From assembly GCF_003149185.1 (NCBI RefSeq), contig NZ_QGDO01000008.1, positions 62,001 to 126,000 of the forward strand: DNA of 64,000 nt, written 5' to 3'. The translations under genes were made by a program, and so were the position numbers. The DNA comes from Sediminitomix flava (GTDB taxonomy: Bacteria > Bacteroidota > Bacteroidia > Cytophagales > Flammeovirgaceae). The notes under the pieces were generated by a model. The model made no database searches and was not told where the DNA came from. It saw only the letters and a program-made list of their open reading frames with translations. How positions within the stretch are numbered: the first letter of the stretch is position 1; the number at the start of each line of letters is the position of its first letter. This document shows, one piece after another, positions 1-7,973 of this stretch.

Positions 1-60
1 CATTCTATTTGTAGAGTTAACGAAGTGATCTTCGAATTAAAAAATGGGAATTAGAGTTTT

Positions 61-94
61 CAGACTCGACTTTTTGGAAGTTTATTCGAGTCTG
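61..94. repeat. 9-bp inverted repeat, left-end non-coding region
   Basis: Perfect arms CAGACTCGA (61-69) and TCGAGTCTG (86-94) are separated by 16 bases in the gene-free stretch 1-247. No T-run follows on either strand, so it is not an obvious terminator. It could belong to a gene lying left of the window. No coding sequence is seen in 1-247. Confidence 0.4.
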
Positions 95-118
95 AAGACT
101 CCCTCTCTCATCTATGAA

Positions 119-139
119 TTCTTAGAGTAACTCTAAGAA
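119..139. repeat. 21-bp near-perfect palindrome
   Basis: Arms TTCTTAGAGT (119-128) and ACTCTAAGAA (130-139) are exact reverse complements around one central base. A one-base loop does not suit an RNA hairpin, so a dimeric-protein binding site for a gene left of the window is more likely. The role is unknown. Confidence 0.4.
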
Positions 140-189
140 CAGTATAGTTATATATCAAAATATAGCTCCATTTATTAAGTTGAAAAAAA

Positions 190-220
190 ATAAAATAAAA
201 AAGGGACTATAAAGTCCCTT
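190..220 (-). terminator. Rho-independent terminator of the L-galactose operon
   Basis: Stem AAGGGACT (201-208) pairs with AGTCCCTT (213-220) around loop ATAA. Read on the minus strand it is followed by a long T-rich run (complement of the A-rich 181-200). It lies 28 bases past the uxaB stop codon and closes the operon. Confidence 0.8.
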
Positions 221-247
221 TAATTGTAAACTACAACTGAATATTAA

Positions 248-1696
248 TTAAGATAAACTGAATTTTTCTTCGATTAGGCTTGAAATTCCTTCATTGTGAA
301 TCTGTTTCAAGTTTTGAGAAAGTTGTATTTGTAGCCCTTCCAATTCATTCAAATTCTGTCCCCAGATATAAGTTGCCGATAGCACTCCTTCAATAATTAT
401 TTCAAAATCTGTACTTCCGTTGATATAGAAATCAGCCCAAAGATTCGCTAAAAGATCAATGATTTCTTGATTGTCTTGCGGCTTGAATTCTTTCAGATTC
501 TTCGGATCGTAGAGTTTAATTAATGAGGCAAAAGAAGTCAAAATGCCTTGTGGAAAGCTCCCATTTTTTTGATGAAAGCTTACTATGGATGGCAAAACTC
601 TAGTATTGAATTTTGGGAATGAATTGAGTGAAATACTCTTCAAATAATGTTTGATAAACGGATTTCGGAAACGATCGAGTACATCATTTGCAAATTCTTC
701 AATGCCTTCTGAAGCAGGTAAAGAAGGTACAATTTCATTTTTGATAATGCTTTCTAAAAAGCTTCCTACTTCTTTATCATCTACGCCTTCTTTCACGGTT
801 TCCAATCCTGAAAGTAATCCTAAGGGTACTAAGCAAGTATGGGCTCCATTCAGAATTCTAACTTTTCTGCTTCGGTAAGGAGCTTGGTTGTTAGTTACAA
901 TTACATTGAGGCCAACTTCTTCCGTAGGTAAAATGTCTTTGATTTTTGAATCACCTTCAATGACAAAAAGATGGAACTGTTCACCTTCAACAACCAATTG
1001 ATCTTCATAGCCTAATTCCTCATGAATTTCTTCAATTCTATCTTTAGGAAAACCAGGCACAATACGGTCTACGAGTGTATTGTAAAACGTACAAGCTGAG
1101 TTTATCCAAGATTTGAATGCTGCTGAAAGCTCCCAATCTGTGGCGTGTTTTAAAATGATTTCTTTTAAGGTCTGACCATTTTTATCAATCAGCTCACAAG
1201 GGAGAATTGTGAGGCCCTTTTTCTCATCTCCATTGAAGTGTGAGAATCTTTGGTAAAGCAAAGCAGTAAGCTTGGTAGGAAAACTGTTTTGTATGTGCTC
1301 TAAAGTATCATTTTCATTGTATGAAATACCTGCTTCAGTAGTATTTGAAAATACAAATTGAAGACTATCTTCTTTGGCTAAGTCCAAATAATCTTGGTAG
1401 TTTTCATATGGATTAATGACTTTTTGAATACAATCAATCAGTTGCCTTTTATTGATTAGCTCACCTTTCTCAATGCCTTTCAGGTATAGGTGATATAAGC
1501 CATCTTGTGCATTAACCAATTCACCCAAGCCTTGAGGAATAGGTTGAACAACAGCTACTCCAGCATCAAAATTTGCCTTTTCATTCATCTCTTGAATCAT
1601 CCAATTGATGAATGCTCTTAGAAAGTTTCCTTCACCAAACTGAACAATTCGAATTGGTTTTGCAGGAACGGTTATATTTTCTCTAGTAAGTTTCAT
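248..1696 (-). CDS. uxaB: tagaturonate reductase (altronate oxidoreductase, UxaB)
   Basis: A 482-residue cytoplasmic enzyme of the long-chain mannitol dehydrogenase family that reduces D-tagaturonate to D-altronate with NADH. The N-terminal motif RIVQFGEGNFLRAF, the block FVFSNTTEAGISY, the CELIDKNG segment, LVDRIVPGFP and the KVRILNGAHT helix (the family's catalytic Lys region) all agree with E. coli UxaB as I remember it, and the length matches. It is the last gene of the operon, 19 bases after uxaA. In this context its substrate would come from L-galactonate oxidation by the ADH encoded upstream, rather than from galacturonate isomerisation, because no uronate isomerase is present in the window. 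The ATG start has the expected N-terminus with no extension needed. Confidence 0.93.
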   Translation of the reverse strand: MKLTRENITVPAKPIRIVQFGEGNFLRAFINWMIQEMNEKANFDAGVAVVQPIPQGLGELVNAQDGLYHLYLKGIEKGELINKRQLIDCIQKVINPYENYQDYLDLAKEDSLQFVFSNTTEAGISYNENDTLEHIQNSFPTKLTALLYQRFSHFNGDEKKGLTILPCELIDKNGQTLKEIILKHATDWELSAAFKSWINSACTFYNTLVDRIVPGFPKDRIEEIHEELGYEDQLVVEGEQFHLFVIEGDSKIKDILPTEEVGLNVIVTNNQAPYRSRKVRILNGAHTCLVPLGLLSGLETVKEGVDDKEVGSFLESIIKNEIVPSLPASEGIEEFANDVLDRFRNPFIKHYLKSISLNSFPKFNTRVLPSIVSFHQKNGSFPQGILTSFASLIKLYDPKNLKEFKPQDNQEIIDLLANLWADFYINGSTDFEIIIEGVLSATYIWGQNLNELEGLQIQLSQNLKQIHNEGISSLIEEKFSLS

Positions 1697-1715
1697 GTTG
1701 ATCTTTTTTTAGTGA

Positions 1716-3368
1716 CTACAATGAAATCCCTCTTTTCCATGGAATAAAATCATCTTGTCTTAATCGCATTGCATTTGTTTCAGCCTTCCCACTTGCAACA
1801 GCCAGTAGGTAGTCCAACATTTCTGCGGCTTTTTCTGCTATACTGTTTTCACCTCTTACTACAGCCCCTGTATCAAAGTCTATGATATCTTTCATGCGTT
1901 CAGCTAAAATGGAGTTTGAAGCCACTTTGATAACGGGTGTAATCGGATTTCCTGTAGGCGTTCCAAGTCCTGTACTGAAAGTGATAAGTGTAGCTCCAGA
2001 ACCTGCTAATGCAGTGGTTGATTCTACATCATTTCCGGGAGTGCAAAGAAGGTTTAAACCTTTATTTTTGATTTGCTCAGTATAATCCAAAACTCCGACA
2101 ATTGGAGATGATCCTCCTTTTTTGGCTGCTCCTGCAGATTTCATGGCATCTGTAATTAAGCCATCTTTGATATTTCCTGGAGAAGGATTGGCATCAAAAC
2201 CAGACCCGACAGCCTCAGCTCTTTTCTTGTATATTGCCATCAATTCTACAAATCTTTCTGCATCGGTTTGTGTAACACAACGATCTGTAAGGCTTTGTTC
2301 CACACCGTTCAATTCAGGGAATTCGGCAAGAATTGGCGTAGCACCTAAAGTCACTAGCATATCTGAGACATAACCCATGACTGGGTTTGCAGAAATCCCA
2401 GAAAAGCCATCCGAGCCACCACATTCCAAGCCTAATCGGAGTGCTGAAATAGGCGCTTCTTTTCGTTCTATTTTGTTTGCTTCAACTAGTCCAGCCATTG
2501 TTTTGGTGACAATGTCAGCAATGAATTCTCCTTCAGAATTACTTTTTTGTTGTTCTACAAAAAAGAGTGGTTTATCAAGCTCAGGATTCATTTTGAAAAT
2601 AGCATCTTGCAAAATTTCTACTTGAGCATTCTGACAGCCAAGGCTTAAGAATGTTGCTCCAGCCACATTGGGGTTATTCAGATAACCGGCTAAAAGTTGA
2701 CATAAAGTGTCTGAATCTTGCCTGATCCCTCCACAGCCACCATCGTGAAGCAAAAACTTGATGCCATCAACATTTTTAAATACGCGCTCTTTCGTAGCCT
2801 CTTTTGTAGGAACGAGAATGTCTTCTGTGAGTAAGTCTGAGGCTGTTGCTCCAGACTGACTTTTAGAAATGAGTCGATCAATGTCCAACTCATAATCTCG
2901 TCCTTTGCTGTAGCCTAGTTTTTCTTCCAAAATTTCTTTGGCAGCAAGTACGTTTCTATTTTCACAGAAAACCAGAGGAACAACAAGCCAGACATTTTGA
3001 GTACCGATCTGCCCATCACTTCTGTGATACCCTTGGAAGGTTCTATGTTGAAAAGCAGAAACATCAGGTTTTCCCCATGCTGTTTTTCTTTCTCCTACTT
3101 TAACTTCATTGGCAGCATGTTTTACATTTGATGTCGTAATTGCTTGCCCTCTTTTAATTTCTTTCGTCGCTTTACCGACGAGTACGCCATACATTTGTAT
3201 TTCATCTCCCTCATTGAAATCTGAAAGAGCAAATTTATGTTTGGCATTTATATTTTCAATTGGTGTATAAAAGGACCCTTCGTAGCTAATGGTTTCGTTG
3301 GCCTCCAAATCAGTAAGCGCAACCATTACATTGTCTGAAGGATGTACCATCAGTATTTTATTCATCAT
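1716..3368 (-). CDS. uxaA: altronate dehydratase (UxaA)
   Basis: A 550-residue dehydratase that turns D-altronate into 2-keto-3-deoxy-D-gluconate. The N-terminal ~95 residues form the SAF-like domain (UxaA N-terminal region). The remainder is the catalytic UxaA/GarD domain, with GYHRSDGQIGTQNVWLVVPLVFCENRN, a GGCGGIRQDS segment, LRLGLECGGSDGFSGI and the CTPGNDVES region. Cysteines in these blocks are expected to bind the metal, as known for the family. Length suits a full enzyme carrying both domains. It lies 8 bases after eda and 19 before uxaB, so the three are surely co-transcribed. Whether the substrate is altronate depends on the pathway inference, but the neighbouring uxaB makes it firm. 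Confidence 0.93.
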   Translation of the reverse strand: MMNKILMVHPSDNVMVALTDLEANETISYEGSFYTPIENINAKHKFALSDFNEGDEIQMYGVLVGKATKEIKRGQAITTSNVKHAANEVKVGERKTAWGKPDVSAFQHRTFQGYHRSDGQIGTQNVWLVVPLVFCENRNVLAAKEILEEKLGYSKGRDYELDIDRLISKSQSGATASDLLTEDILVPTKEATKERVFKNVDGIKFLLHDGGCGGIRQDSDTLCQLLAGYLNNPNVAGATFLSLGCQNAQVEILQDAIFKMNPELDKPLFFVEQQKSNSEGEFIADIVTKTMAGLVEANKIERKEAPISALRLGLECGGSDGFSGISANPVMGYVSDMLVTLGATPILAEFPELNGVEQSLTDRCVTQTDAERFVELMAIYKKRAEAVGSGFDANPSPGNIKDGLITDAMKSAGAAKKGGSSPIVGVLDYTEQIKNKGLNLLCTPGNDVESTTALAGSGATLITFSTGLGTPTGNPITPVIKVASNSILAERMKDIIDFDTGAVVRGENSIAEKAAEMLDYLLAVASGKAETNAMRLRQDDFIPWKRGISL

Positions 3369-3376
3369 TTGAGTGT

Positions 3377-4066
3377 TTAGTAAACAGCGAGCTGCTTTTG
3401 TCGATATTCTTTTGCGAAGCCGATCAACTCTTGTAGTAATTCATAAATGCGTTCGAAATCCCAGTTTCCGAAATGATCTTTAACGACTAGATTTCCACCT
3501 ATACCTACACAGCTTACACCAGCGTCTAACCATTTTGTTAGGTCATCTATTGTAGGTGAGATTCCACCTGTAGGCATGACATCAGTCCATGGCATCGGAG
3601 CTTTAACCCCTTTTATAAATTTGAGAGCATCAAGCGCATTGGCAGGGAAAACTTTCACGACTTCAGCTCCCAGTTCATGAGCTAAAGAAACCTCAGAAAC
3701 TGTACTACAACCCGGAAACCAAGCAATTTTTCTACGATTACATAATTTACCAGTTTGTTCATCTAGTAGAGGAGAAACTATAAAATCTGCCCCATTCTGA
3801 ATGAAAATTGCAGCTGTAGGAGCATCTACAATAGAGCCAATACCGATTACCATTTCGGGCATCTCTTTCCTCGCTTCTTTTACAAGCTTTGAAAAAATTT
3901 CATGGGCAAATTCTCCACGATTTGTAAACTCGAAAACTCGGACCCCTGCCTCGTAAACTGTTTTCATAAAAGAAAGGCAAAGGTCTATTTCTTTATGGTA
4001 AAAAACAGGGACAACGACCGTAGATTTCATTTTTTGAACAACTTCAATTCTTGAAAATTTAGCCAT
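3377..4066 (-). CDS. eda: 2-keto-3-deoxy-6-phosphogluconate aldolase (Eda-type)
   Basis: A 229-residue class I aldolase of the KDPG/KHG family, cleaving KDPG into pyruvate and glyceraldehyde 3-phosphate. Residues matching the E. coli active site are visible: E46 and R50 in FEFTNRGE, the Schiff-base lysine K138 in EVVKVFPAN, and the phosphate-binding MPTGGISP loop. It needs phosphorylated substrate, so a 2-keto-3-deoxygluconate kinase is implied, but none is encoded in this window. A 74-base gap separates it from the mutarotase gene upstream; uxaA follows after 8 bases. Confidence 0.9.
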   Translation of the reverse strand: MAKFSRIEVVQKMKSTVVVPVFYHKEIDLCLSFMKTVYEAGVRVFEFTNRGEFAHEIFSKLVKEARKEMPEMVIGIGSIVDAPTAAIFIQNGADFIVSPLLDEQTGKLCNRRKIAWFPGCSTVSEVSLAHELGAEVVKVFPANALDALKFIKGVKAPMPWTDVMPTGGISPTIDDLTKWLDAGVSCVGIGGNLVVKDHFGNWDFERIYELLQELIGFAKEYRQKQLAVY

Positions 4067-4140
4067 ATTATGGATTGATTTTAATGTAGAAAAGTGGAAG
4101 CAAAACCTCTGAAATATCAGAGGATTGCTATTTAAGAGTA

Positions 4141-4563
4141 CTAGACAATTTCAGATTTGATGTCCACTTTATTCGTATCTTTTAACTGTCCGTTTTCTGT
4201 TATATAATTCTCAGTTTGTTCTAATTCATATATCCGATCCATAAGCTGCCATTTTCTCTTTGCAGAAACACTGGCATCAGTTTCTTGAAAACGAGAGACA
4301 AAGGCTTCCCATTCTGCCTGTCTAGGTTTGTGGGCAAGTTCACTCATAGCTTGATCATGATCAAAATCAGGAATTGTATCCATGATCATGAAGAGTTGTG
4401 AGCCAAAGAGATAGATTTCCATATCAAGAATTCCAACCTCTTTCATTCCTTCTGTGATTTCTTTCCAGGCAGCACCTTTGGCATGTACTTTTTTATACTC
4501 CTCGATTAGGCTAGGATTATCGGTAAGTGTCAAGGTTTTGCAATAGCGTTTATATTTTCCCAT
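4141..4563 (-). CDS. L-rhamnose/L-fucose mutarotase family protein
   Basis: A 140-residue single-domain protein of the RhaM/DUF718 mutarotase family, which interconverts the alpha and beta anomers of L-sugars. Family features seen are the N-terminal strand YCKTLTLTDNPSLIEEYKKVHA, the central EIYLFGSQLFMIMDT strand pair and the conserved aromatic tail KRKWQLMDRIYELE. It sits 2 bases after the permease stop, so it is probably translationally coupled to import. In this operon the likely substrate is L-galactose, which shares its ring stereochemistry with L-fucose; that specificity is inference. The natural role would be to supply the anomer used by the aldo/keto reductase. Confidence 0.85.
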   Translation of the reverse strand: MGKYKRYCKTLTLTDNPSLIEEYKKVHAKGAAWKEITEGMKEVGILDMEIYLFGSQLFMIMDTIPDFDHDQAMSELAHKPRQAEWEAFVSRFQETDASVSAKRKWQLMDRIYELEQTENYITENGQLKDTNKVDIKSEIV

Positions 4564-4565
4564 TC

Positions 4566-5903
4566 TTAAACCTGCTTAAATCTTCTGTATCCAAATACTG
4601 CAATGACGCAGAAGCATAGTAAAGGAATGATAAAAGACGCATTAACGGCATCCATTCCTAAGATAGACTTCATGTCAATGATTGCACCTTGCATAGGGGG
4701 CATTAGAGCGCCACCAACAATTGCCATTACTAATCCTGCTGCACCAAATTCTGAATCGTCACCCACTTCCTCCAAACTAATTCCGTAGATGGTAGGGAAC
4801 ATAAGCGACATGAAAGCTGAAGTGGCTATCAAGGCATATAATCCTAGATCACCGCCTATGAAAATAGTACAAGCCATTGTTACGATTCCGCCAATTGCAA
4901 AAAATGTAAGCAGTTGAGCTGCTTTTAGGTATTTCATTAGGGCTGTGGCAATGAATCGGCTAGATAAAAATAGCACCATCGCAATGATATTAAATGACTG
5001 TGCTTCTGCCTTAGTATAGCCTAAATTTTCAGCATATTGGATAATGAATGTCCAACACATAATCTGAGCACCAACATAGAATACTTGGGCAATAACGCCT
5101 TCTTTATAGGTCTTATTTTTAACTAATCGTACAATTGTATTTCCAAGTGAAAATGATTGATCGCTTGTTCTTTCTTCTGGAATTTTGACCATTGCGATGA
5201 CAACACCAACAATAATCACGACGATACCAATGAATACATATGGATCTCTAATAACCATAAGGTCATTGAGTTTGATGATTTCTTTTTGAGCCGAATCAAG
5301 TGTGGTATAGATCAAGTCGCCACTGGTGTTCTTTTCTGCTGATTGTAAGGCTGAAAGAATAAACTGCTGAGCGACAAACATACCAGCCAACGAACCAATT
5401 GGATTGAATGATTGTGCAAGGTTCAGTCTGCGAGTAGCTGTTTCTTTTGCCCCTAAAGAAAGTACCAAAGGATTGGCTGTAGTCTCTAAAAAAGCTAATC
5501 CGAAGGTGAGAATGTATAAGGAAACAAGGAAGAATCCGAAGATTTGAAACTGAGCCGCAGGAATAAAGAGTAATGCTCCTGTGGCATACAATCCTAAACC
5601 AATCAGAATGGCCGTTTTATAGGAGTATTTCTTAACGAATAATGCTGCGGGCAAAGCCATCGTGAAATACCCGCCATAGAAAGCAAACTGTACCAAAGAT
5701 GCTTTGAATGTCGAAATTTCCATGACCGTTTGGAAAGCTGAAACCATCGGGTTTGTGATGTCATTGGCAAAACCCCATAGCGCAAACAGACTCGTGATCA
5801 GTACAAAAGGAAGGAGGTATTTCTTCTCTATCACCTTTTTGGGCGAAGCAGAAACAGGCTCTTGTCCTTCGGCTATTATGTTTTCGGTTACTAGTTCATT
5901 CAT
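4566..5903 (-). CDS. fucP: FucP-type L-fucose/L-galactose:proton symporter
   Basis: A 445-residue major facilitator superfamily permease with about 12 hydrophobic segments. It has the FucP-family start (LPFVLITSLFALWGFANDITNPMV..F..), the YGGYFTMALPAAL segment and LETTANPLVLSLG in the first half. The extra cytoplasmic loop around residues 200-220 is also usual in this family. Inner-membrane uptake of a free L-sugar fits its position inside a catabolic operon; E. coli FucP is known to accept L-galactose as well as L-fucose. It is followed after 2 bases by the mutarotase. Sugar specificity cannot be read from sequence alone. Confidence 0.9.
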   Translation of the reverse strand: MNELVTENIIAEGQEPVSASPKKVIEKKYLLPFVLITSLFALWGFANDITNPMVSAFQTVMEISTFKASLVQFAFYGGYFTMALPAALFVKKYSYKTAILIGLGLYATGALLFIPAAQFQIFGFFLVSLYILTFGLAFLETTANPLVLSLGAKETATRRLNLAQSFNPIGSLAGMFVAQQFILSALQSAEKNTSGDLIYTTLDSAQKEIIKLNDLMVIRDPYVFIGIVVIIVGVVIAMVKIPEERTSDQSFSLGNTIVRLVKNKTYKEGVIAQVFYVGAQIMCWTFIIQYAENLGYTKAEAQSFNIIAMVLFLSSRFIATALMKYLKAAQLLTFFAIGGIVTMACTIFIGGDLGLYALIATSAFMSLMFPTIYGISLEEVGDDSEFGAAGLVMAIVGGALMPPMQGAIIDMKSILGMDAVNASFIIPLLCFCVIAVFGYRRFKQV

Positions 5904-5956
5904 GTGTTTTTAGATTTTATGGTTATTCTAAAAAATATGATTATCAATTGGTCTGC

Positions 5957-6985
5957 TTAGGAAAGCGTAAGCATTGCTTTAATTACTCCTGTTTCAGGTT
6001 TTAGCCAACTGTCAAAGTGATCAGCGATTTCGGTGAAAAGGACTTTGTGTGTGATCCAAGGATTTGTATCAATTTGGTCATTTTCAATCATGCTGATAAT
6101 TTGTTCGAAGTCAGAAGGAAGTGAGTTTCTACTGGCTATGATGGTTAATTCTTTTTTATGGAAATAAGGATCGTGGAAAGAGAAATCTCCTGGGAATAAA
6201 CCAACAAATACAATTCGGCCAGCAGAAGCTGTAAACGTAAGTGTATTTGCCATTGAGTGCTTATTTCCGGTAGCATCAATTACTACTGTAGGCAGATTGC
6301 CATCAAAAACATCTCTTAGTCGAGCTTCAGTTTCTTCTACTTCAGAAACAAGAACGGTTCCATCTACACCAATGTGCTTTTGACAGAAATCTAAACGACT
6401 TTGGTTGATGTCCATCATAACCGTTTTAGCTCCTGCTGCCATCGCAAATTGGCATGCACCCATCCCGATAGGGCCTGCTCCAATAACTGCAACTGTATCG
6501 GAAGAAGAAACCATAGCTCTATTCACGGCATGACAACCAATACTTAGTGTTTCCACCAAGGCCAATTGATCATAAGATAACTTTTGAGAAGCATGAAGAT
6601 AATTAGCAGGAATTTTAAAGTATTCTCTCATTCCTCCATCTTCATGAACGCCAAAGACAGAAATGTTTTCACCACAGTTTGTAAAACCTCTTTTCACAGC
6701 ATGGTCTTCTGTTTTATTGAAATAAGGTTCTACAGAGCATTTATCACCAACTTGTACATTATTGACATCAGTCCCAATTTCTACAACTTCTACACCCAAT
6801 TCATGCCCTAAAATTCTAGGATAAGAGAAGAAAGGTTGCTTCCCTGTATAGGCATGTAAATCTGTGCCACAAATCCCGATTCTATGTACTTTTACTAATG
6901 CTTCATTGGCCTGTAAGTCTTCAATCGGAGCTTCCGTTTCAGCCAATTGAAATTGACCAGGTTCGTTTAATATAATTGTTTTCAT
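5957..6985 (-). CDS. zinc-dependent L-galactonate-5-dehydrogenase-like alcohol dehydrogenase
   Basis: A 342-residue medium-chain dehydrogenase. Catalytic zinc ligands C39 (GICGTDLH), H61-E62 (GHE) and probably E145 are present, as is the Rossmann motif GAGPIG at 169-174. Several blocks resemble E. coli LgoD/YjjN from memory: QPFFSYPRILGHE, VIDATGNKHSM and FVGLFPGDFSFHDPYFHKKE. That enzyme oxidises L-galactonate to D-tagaturonate, exactly the substrate of the neighbouring uxaB product. Oddity: the structural-zinc loop, which usually carries four cysteines, keeps only C104 here. The alternative, a threonine/sorbitol dehydrogenase-like activity, is less likely given the operon. It is 53 bases upstream of the permease gene. 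Confidence 0.85.
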   Translation of the reverse strand: MKTIILNEPGQFQLAETEAPIEDLQANEALVKVHRIGICGTDLHAYTGKQPFFSYPRILGHELGVEVVEIGTDVNNVQVGDKCSVEPYFNKTEDHAVKRGFTNCGENISVFGVHEDGGMREYFKIPANYLHASQKLSYDQLALVETLSIGCHAVNRAMVSSSDTVAVIGAGPIGMGACQFAMAAGAKTVMMDINQSRLDFCQKHIGVDGTVLVSEVEETEARLRDVFDGNLPTVVIDATGNKHSMANTLTFTASAGRIVFVGLFPGDFSFHDPYFHKKELTIIASRNSLPSDFEQIISMIENDQIDTNPWITHKVLFTEIADHFDSWLKPETGVIKAMLTLS

Positions 6986-7004
6986 GTGTTTCTGCTTTTT
7001 GTAT

Positions 7005-7955
7005 TTATTGGTAAATAGTGTCCGTGATTCTGTTGAATACTTCTTCTGAAAGTGCGCCTTTTCTCCAGTAATCTACGGTTGTTTGTATTTGGTCACTCTT
7101 TCGGGCTCCAATGACTACTCGATTTGCTTCTTTAACAGACATCAGATAACGGAGAGCCATCTCCGCAAGATCAATGTCTAGTTCATCCGCTATGGATTTA
7201 ATTTTGATAGCTACATCTACATCTTTGTTAGAAATCCATTCATTGTTAGGACGCTCTTTGCAGTATTCGTCAAATCTTCTGCCGAGTAAGCCCATATGAA
7301 GTGCAGATGCCGCATAATAGGCATGTCCTTTTTCTTGGATCAGTGGAATATCTTTTTCAAATGCAGACATATTACAAGCATCCATTTTGGTGAAACCAGA
7401 GATCACTTCAAAAAGTCCCGATTCCATAAATGGATAAAACTCAGGAGTAGGATTTCCTCCCACACCTATTTTTTTTGTCCAGCCTTGTTCTTTGATGAAA
7501 TTAAGTGTTTCTAATATTTCATCTTTTTGGGCAATAGGAGTGAGGTGAGGTTCGTGAAGAAAGAGTAAATCTACTTGATCGACACCCAATGTCTCTAGAC
7601 TATTTTCCATACTTCTCAGCATTCCATCTCTGCTATAGTCAAGGTTGAAGTCATCTGCTTTTTCTGCAAAAAGACGGCCTATTTTAGTACTGATATAGGG
7701 CTTTTCTCCATCCCATTGTTTGAGTGCTTTTCCCACAAATTCTTGAGACCTATTGTAGGAAGGAGCAGTATCTAAAGATAAAATTCCGTGCTCTAAGGCA
7801 TAAAGAATACAGCCTACAGATTCATCTTCATCTACTTCACCCCAAACGCCTCCTAAGCCTGAAGTTCCTAAAACTAAGCGTGTTCCGTGTGAAAACAACT
7901 TGCTTTCTTGGTAAACATCTGCTTGATATGTTGGTTTTGCTATTGTACTAATCAT
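7005..7955 (-). CDS. aldo/keto reductase, L-galactose (L-fucose) dehydrogenase type
   Basis: A 316-residue aldo/keto reductase with the complete catalytic tetrad: D62 and Y67 in LDTAPSYNRS, K91 in ISTKIGR and H134 in LLFLHEPH. The GTSGLGG start and the C-terminal coenzyme site VVIGARKSDQI fit the galactose/D-threo-aldose dehydrogenase branch, which oxidises the sugar ring to a 1,5-lactone. The lactonase gene is 18 bases upstream and the sugar-acid dehydrogenase gene 19 bases downstream, so product and consumer are adjacent. L-galactose is preferred over L-fucose as substrate because the downstream genes process six-carbon hydroxy-acids (uxaA, uxaB) and not 6-deoxy acids; this is inference. 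Confidence 0.85.
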   Translation of the reverse strand: MISTIAKPTYQADVYQESKLFSHGTRLVLGTSGLGGVWGEVDEDESVGCILYALEHGILSLDTAPSYNRSQEFVGKALKQWDGEKPYISTKIGRLFAEKADDFNLDYSRDGMLRSMENSLETLGVDQVDLLFLHEPHLTPIAQKDEILETLNFIKEQGWTKKIGVGGNPTPEFYPFMESGLFEVISGFTKMDACNMSAFEKDIPLIQEKGHAYYAASALHMGLLGRRFDEYCKERPNNEWISNKDVDVAIKIKSIADELDIDLAEMALRYLMSVKEANRVVIGARKSDQIQTTVDYWRKGALSEEVFNRITDTIYQ

Positions 7956-7973
7956 AAGTTTAAAGAATTTTCA

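Noticed and set aside
1-247. Small RNA or small ORF at the left edge
   Set aside because: Dyads are present, but there is no promoter box, no T-run after the two upstream dyads and no plausible ORF, so no gene is called.
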